In this document: positions 61,828 to 64,000 of the stretch, in pieces
How the letters are laid out: every line of letters begins with the position of its first letter
Numbering within the stretch: position 1 is the stretch's first letter
Assembly (NCBI RefSeq): GCF_021391675.1
Contig: NZ_CP090096.1
Span: forward strand, 1,190,989-1,254,988
Source of the DNA: Neorhizobium galegae
GTDB lineage: Bacteria; Pseudomonadota; Alphaproteobacteria; Rhizobiales; Rhizobiaceae
Length of the DNA: 64,000 bases
Reading direction: 5' to 3'
Notes under the pieces: model-generated
Databases searched by the model: none
Told to the model about the DNA's origin: nothing
The model's input: the letters and a program-made list of their open reading frames with translations, nothing else
Translations under genes and position numbers: made by a program

Positions 61828-63119
61828 AGATCGCCATTGTTGGATGCGGCTCCCGGCATCAGATGTTCCGCAATTCCGTTGTTGAAGATTATGCCGACAA
61901 ACATGAGATCGTTGCCCTCTGCGACAGCAACGCGCATCGCCTCGGCGAGGCGGCGCAAGCGGTCTCGAAGCCCGGGACGAACGGCGTCGCGACCTATCTC
62001 GCCGCCGATTTCGACCGGCTGATCGCGGAACAGAGGCCGGATACGGTCGTCGTCGCGACGCCGGATTTCCTGCATGCCGATTATATCGTCCGCGCCTTCG
62101 AGGCTGGCTGCGACGTCATTTGCGAAAAGCCGCTGACGATCGATCTCAGCCGTCTCAAGCAGATCGTCGATGCTCAGGCGCGCACGGGCCGAAAGGTCAC
62201 CGTGACCTTCAACTACCGCTATTCGCCGGCACGCACCCAAATCAAGGAGCTGATTTCATCGGGAGCGATCGGCACGGTGACGGCGGTCGATTTCCGCTGG
62301 CACCTCGACCGGGTTCACGGTGCCGATTATTTCCGCCGCTGGCACCGCCAGAAGGAGAATTCGGGCGGGCTCCTGGTCCATAAATCGACCCACCATTTCG
62401 ATCTTCTCAATTGGTGGCTGGGAACCGCGCCGACGGAAGTCCTGGCCTCCGGCCGTCGGGTCTTTTATCGACCGGAAACGGCGGTGGAACTTGGTCTCGC
62501 GGGCCGTGGGCCACGCTGCAGCGACTGTCCCGTGGCCTACAAGTGCGATTTCCGGCTCGACCTTGCAGCCGACGAAAACCTGCGCAAACTCTATGTGGAG
62601 GCTGAGCACGAAGACGGCTATTTCCGAGATCTTTGCGTATTCGACGAAGAGATCGGCATCGAAGATACGATGCAGGCGCATATCCGCTACGCCTCGGGCG
62701 TCACCGCGAATTACACCCTGACCGCTTATTCACCCTGGGAAGGGCTGGAGATCAAGTTTCAGGGTACCAAGGGCGACATCACCCATCGCCATGTCGAGGT
62801 CCATGGGGTGTTCGGCGGTAAACGCGCCCATGCGGATGAAGATGCGATCACCACGGAACTTCACCTGGCCGGCGAGCCTCCGCGCCAGCTTGCCGTTCCG
62901 AAGGCTGCTGGGGATCACGGCGGCGCGGATCCGGTCATGCTGGGTTATATCTTTGATCCGGAAAGCATGCAGCCCGACCCCTACGGCCGTGCCTCCGATC
63001 ATGTTGCCGGCGCCTGGTCCATCCTCACCGGCATCGCCGCCAACGCTTCCATCGAGACGGGCTCGTTGGTCAACATACAATCGATGCTTCGCGCTCGCGG
63101 CATCCACCTGAACAGGTAG
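61824..63119 (+). CDS. Gfo/Idh/MocA family oxidoreductase
   Basis: 431 residues. An N-terminal Rossmann domain (MKIAIVGCGSRHQMF) is followed by the family's CEKPLTID (Lys active-site helper, near residue 100) and a C-terminal substrate domain with GGLLVHKSTHHFDLLNWWLG (His pair as in inositol and glucose-fructose oxidoreductases). Four Cys in RCSDCPVAYKCDF form an unusual small cluster. It oxidises or reduces a sugar with NAD(P). The GTG start overlaps the ATPase stop by 4 bp, so it is part of the operon. Confidence 0.9.
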   Translation: MKIAIVGCGSRHQMFRNSVVEDYADKHEIVALCDSNAHRLGEAAQAVSKPGTNGVATYLAADFDRLIAEQRPDTVVVATPDFLHADYIVRAFEAGCDVICEKPLTIDLSRLKQIVDAQARTGRKVTVTFNYRYSPARTQIKELISSGAIGTVTAVDFRWHLDRVHGADYFRRWHRQKENSGGLLVHKSTHHFDLLNWWLGTAPTEVLASGRRVFYRPETAVELGLAGRGPRCSDCPVAYKCDFRLDLAADENLRKLYVEAEHEDGYFRDLCVFDEEIGIEDTMQAHIRYASGVTANYTLTAYSPWEGLEIKFQGTKGDITHRHVEVHGVFGGKRAHADEDAITTELHLAGEPPRQLAVPKAAGDHGGADPVMLGYIFDPESMQPDPYGRASDHVAGAWSILTGIAANASIETGSLVNIQSMLRARGIHLNR

Positions 63120-63124
63120 TTCCC

Positions 63125-64000
63125 ATGGCTTTTAACCTTCGCATCGGCGTCATCGGCATAGACCACGGACATATCTACGGCATGATCAACGGCCTGCTGG
63201 ACGCAGGTGCCACGCTCGTTGCATGGACGACCGGCGAGGAGACGCCGGAGGCGGCCCGCAAGACGTTCCAGGAAACCTATCCGGATCTGCCGCCCCGGCC
63301 GATTCAGGCCATCCTCGACGACGAGAGCATCGTCCTTGTCCTGTCGGCCGCAATCAACAGCGAACGCGCCGATATCGCAGTGGCGGCGATGGTGCACGGC
63401 AAGGACGTTCTGGTCGACAAACCCGGCTGCACCAGCCTGGAACAGCTGGCAGACATCCAACGCACTGTTTCCGACACCGGGCGGCGCTGGGTAGTATCCT
63501 TTTCCGAACGTGTCTCCGTCGAGAGCGCCACCCTGGCGGATCAGCTGGTCGCCGAAGGCCGGATCGGCAAGGTTGTTCAGACGGTCGGTCTCGGACCGCA
63601 TCGCTTGAATGCACATCTCAGGCCGGATTGGTTCTGGGACAGGACCCGCTGCGGCGGGATTCTTGCCGATATCTGTGCCCATCAGTTCGACCAGTTCCTC
63701 CATTATACCGGATCGACCGAGGCACGCGTTGTTTCTGCCCATGTGACCAATGTCGCAAATCCGGATCGGCCCGGATTTCAGGATTTCGGCGAGGTGCTTC
63801 TGGAAGGCAATGGTGGCCGGGGTTATGCCCGGGTGGATTGGCTGACGCCCGACGGTCTTCCTGTCTGGGGCGACGGCAGGATGACCATTCTGGGTACGGA
63901 AGGTTATATCGAGCTGCGCAAATACATCGATATCGCTGGGCACGACGGTCAGGACCACGTTTTTGTCGTCGACAAGTCGGGCGTGCAGCGTTTCGAGGCG
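63125..64000 (+). CDS. Gfo/Idh/MocA family oxidoreductase, second copy, 3' end outside window
   Basis: The first 292 codons of a dehydrogenase. The Rossmann start is LRIGVIGIDHGHIYGMINGLL. The family Lys-Pro is DKPGCTSLEQL (VDKPG in place of CEKPL). WFWDRTRCGGILADICAHQFDQFLHYTG holds the substrate-domain His. It differs widely from the preceding gene, so it is not a recent duplicate. It starts 5 bp after that gene's stop and continues beyond 64000. Confidence 0.88.
   Translation, partial: MAFNLRIGVIGIDHGHIYGMINGLLDAGATLVAWTTGEETPEAARKTFQETYPDLPPRPIQAILDDESIVLVLSAAINSERADIAVAAMVHGKDVLVDKPGCTSLEQLADIQRTVSDTGRRWVVSFSERVSVESATLADQLVAEGRIGKVVQTVGLGPHRLNAHLRPDWFWDRTRCGGILADICAHQFDQFLHYTGSTEARVVSAHVTNVANPDRPGFQDFGEVLLEGNGGRGYARVDWLTPDGLPVWGDGRMTILGTEGYIELRKYIDIAGHDGQDHVFVVDKSGVQRFEA

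Overview
The window is high-GC DNA with densely packed operons. Its gene families (PobA/PcaIJF with an IclR regulator, tripartite tricarboxylate transporters, a DUF1403-ScpB pair, RecX, group III truncated haemoglobin, RIME-like palindromic repeats) point to an alphaproteobacterium of the Rhizobiaceae (Rhizobium, Neorhizobium or Agrobacterium type). I see no rRNA, tRNA, insertion sequence, phage or CRISPR. The mix of catabolic operons, ABC and TTT transporters and paired regulators suits a large soil or rhizosphere genome, possibly an accessory replicon. That is inference.

Layout. (1) 1-7.1 kb, mostly minus strand: aromatic and hydroxycinnamate catabolism. An NDP-forming acyl-CoA synthetase (cut by the window edge) sits behind a p-hydroxycinnamoyl-CoA hydratase/lyase, with an SDR, a LuxR-type regulator with a palindromic upstream site, a VOC protein, an alpha/beta hydrolase and an FAD monooxygenase. 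(2) 7.5-12.7 kb, plus: one TTT transporter (TctB, TctA) followed by three tandem TctC binding proteins and a terminator. (3) 12.8-19.8 kb: an undescribed-looking six-gene minus-strand operon (Rieske ferredoxin, small unknown protein, ACMSD-like amidohydrolase, ThDP enzyme, D-2-hydroxyacid dehydrogenase, class II aldolase) facing an IclR gene, then a MarR gene. (4) 20-25 kb: CHASE4-like histidine kinase with response regulator, a RES-Xre toxin-antitoxin pair, and ScpB with DUF1403. (5) 25-30 kb: S10 carboxypeptidase, L,D-transpeptidase, RecX, truncated haemoglobin and an exported DUF6892-like protein. (6) 30-36.3 kb: beta-ketoadipate genes pcaIJF with a divergent IclR activator and a three-half-site operator, a WGR protein, and pobA with a divergent AraC regulator. 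(7) 36.5-40.7 kb: SsuABC-type transporter plus LLM flavin monooxygenase, probably organosulfur uptake. (8) 40.7-45.7 kb: a frameshifted GGDEF-EAL gene and a KaiC-like ATPase overlapping a hybrid kinase. (9) 45.8-54.2 kb: ferric-siderophore uptake (SIP reductase, FecBCDE-type ABC, TonB receptor, AraC regulator). (10) 54.5-64 kb: sugar utilisation, probably pectin/rhamnogalacturonan oligosaccharides (SDR, KdgR-like IclR, GH105, ABC importer, two Gfo/Idh/MocA oxidoreductases, the last cut by the window edge).

How it fits together: hydroxycinnamates can be activated and chain-shortened by region 1. 4-hydroxybenzoate is hydroxylated by PobA, and the lower beta-ketoadipate steps are run by PcaIJF; the ring-cleavage genes pcaGHBCD are not in the window. 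Regions 2 and 3 meet tail to tail and are the best candidate for a new catabolic system: a transporter with three alternative binding proteins beside a cluster whose enzymes do not match any pathway I can name.
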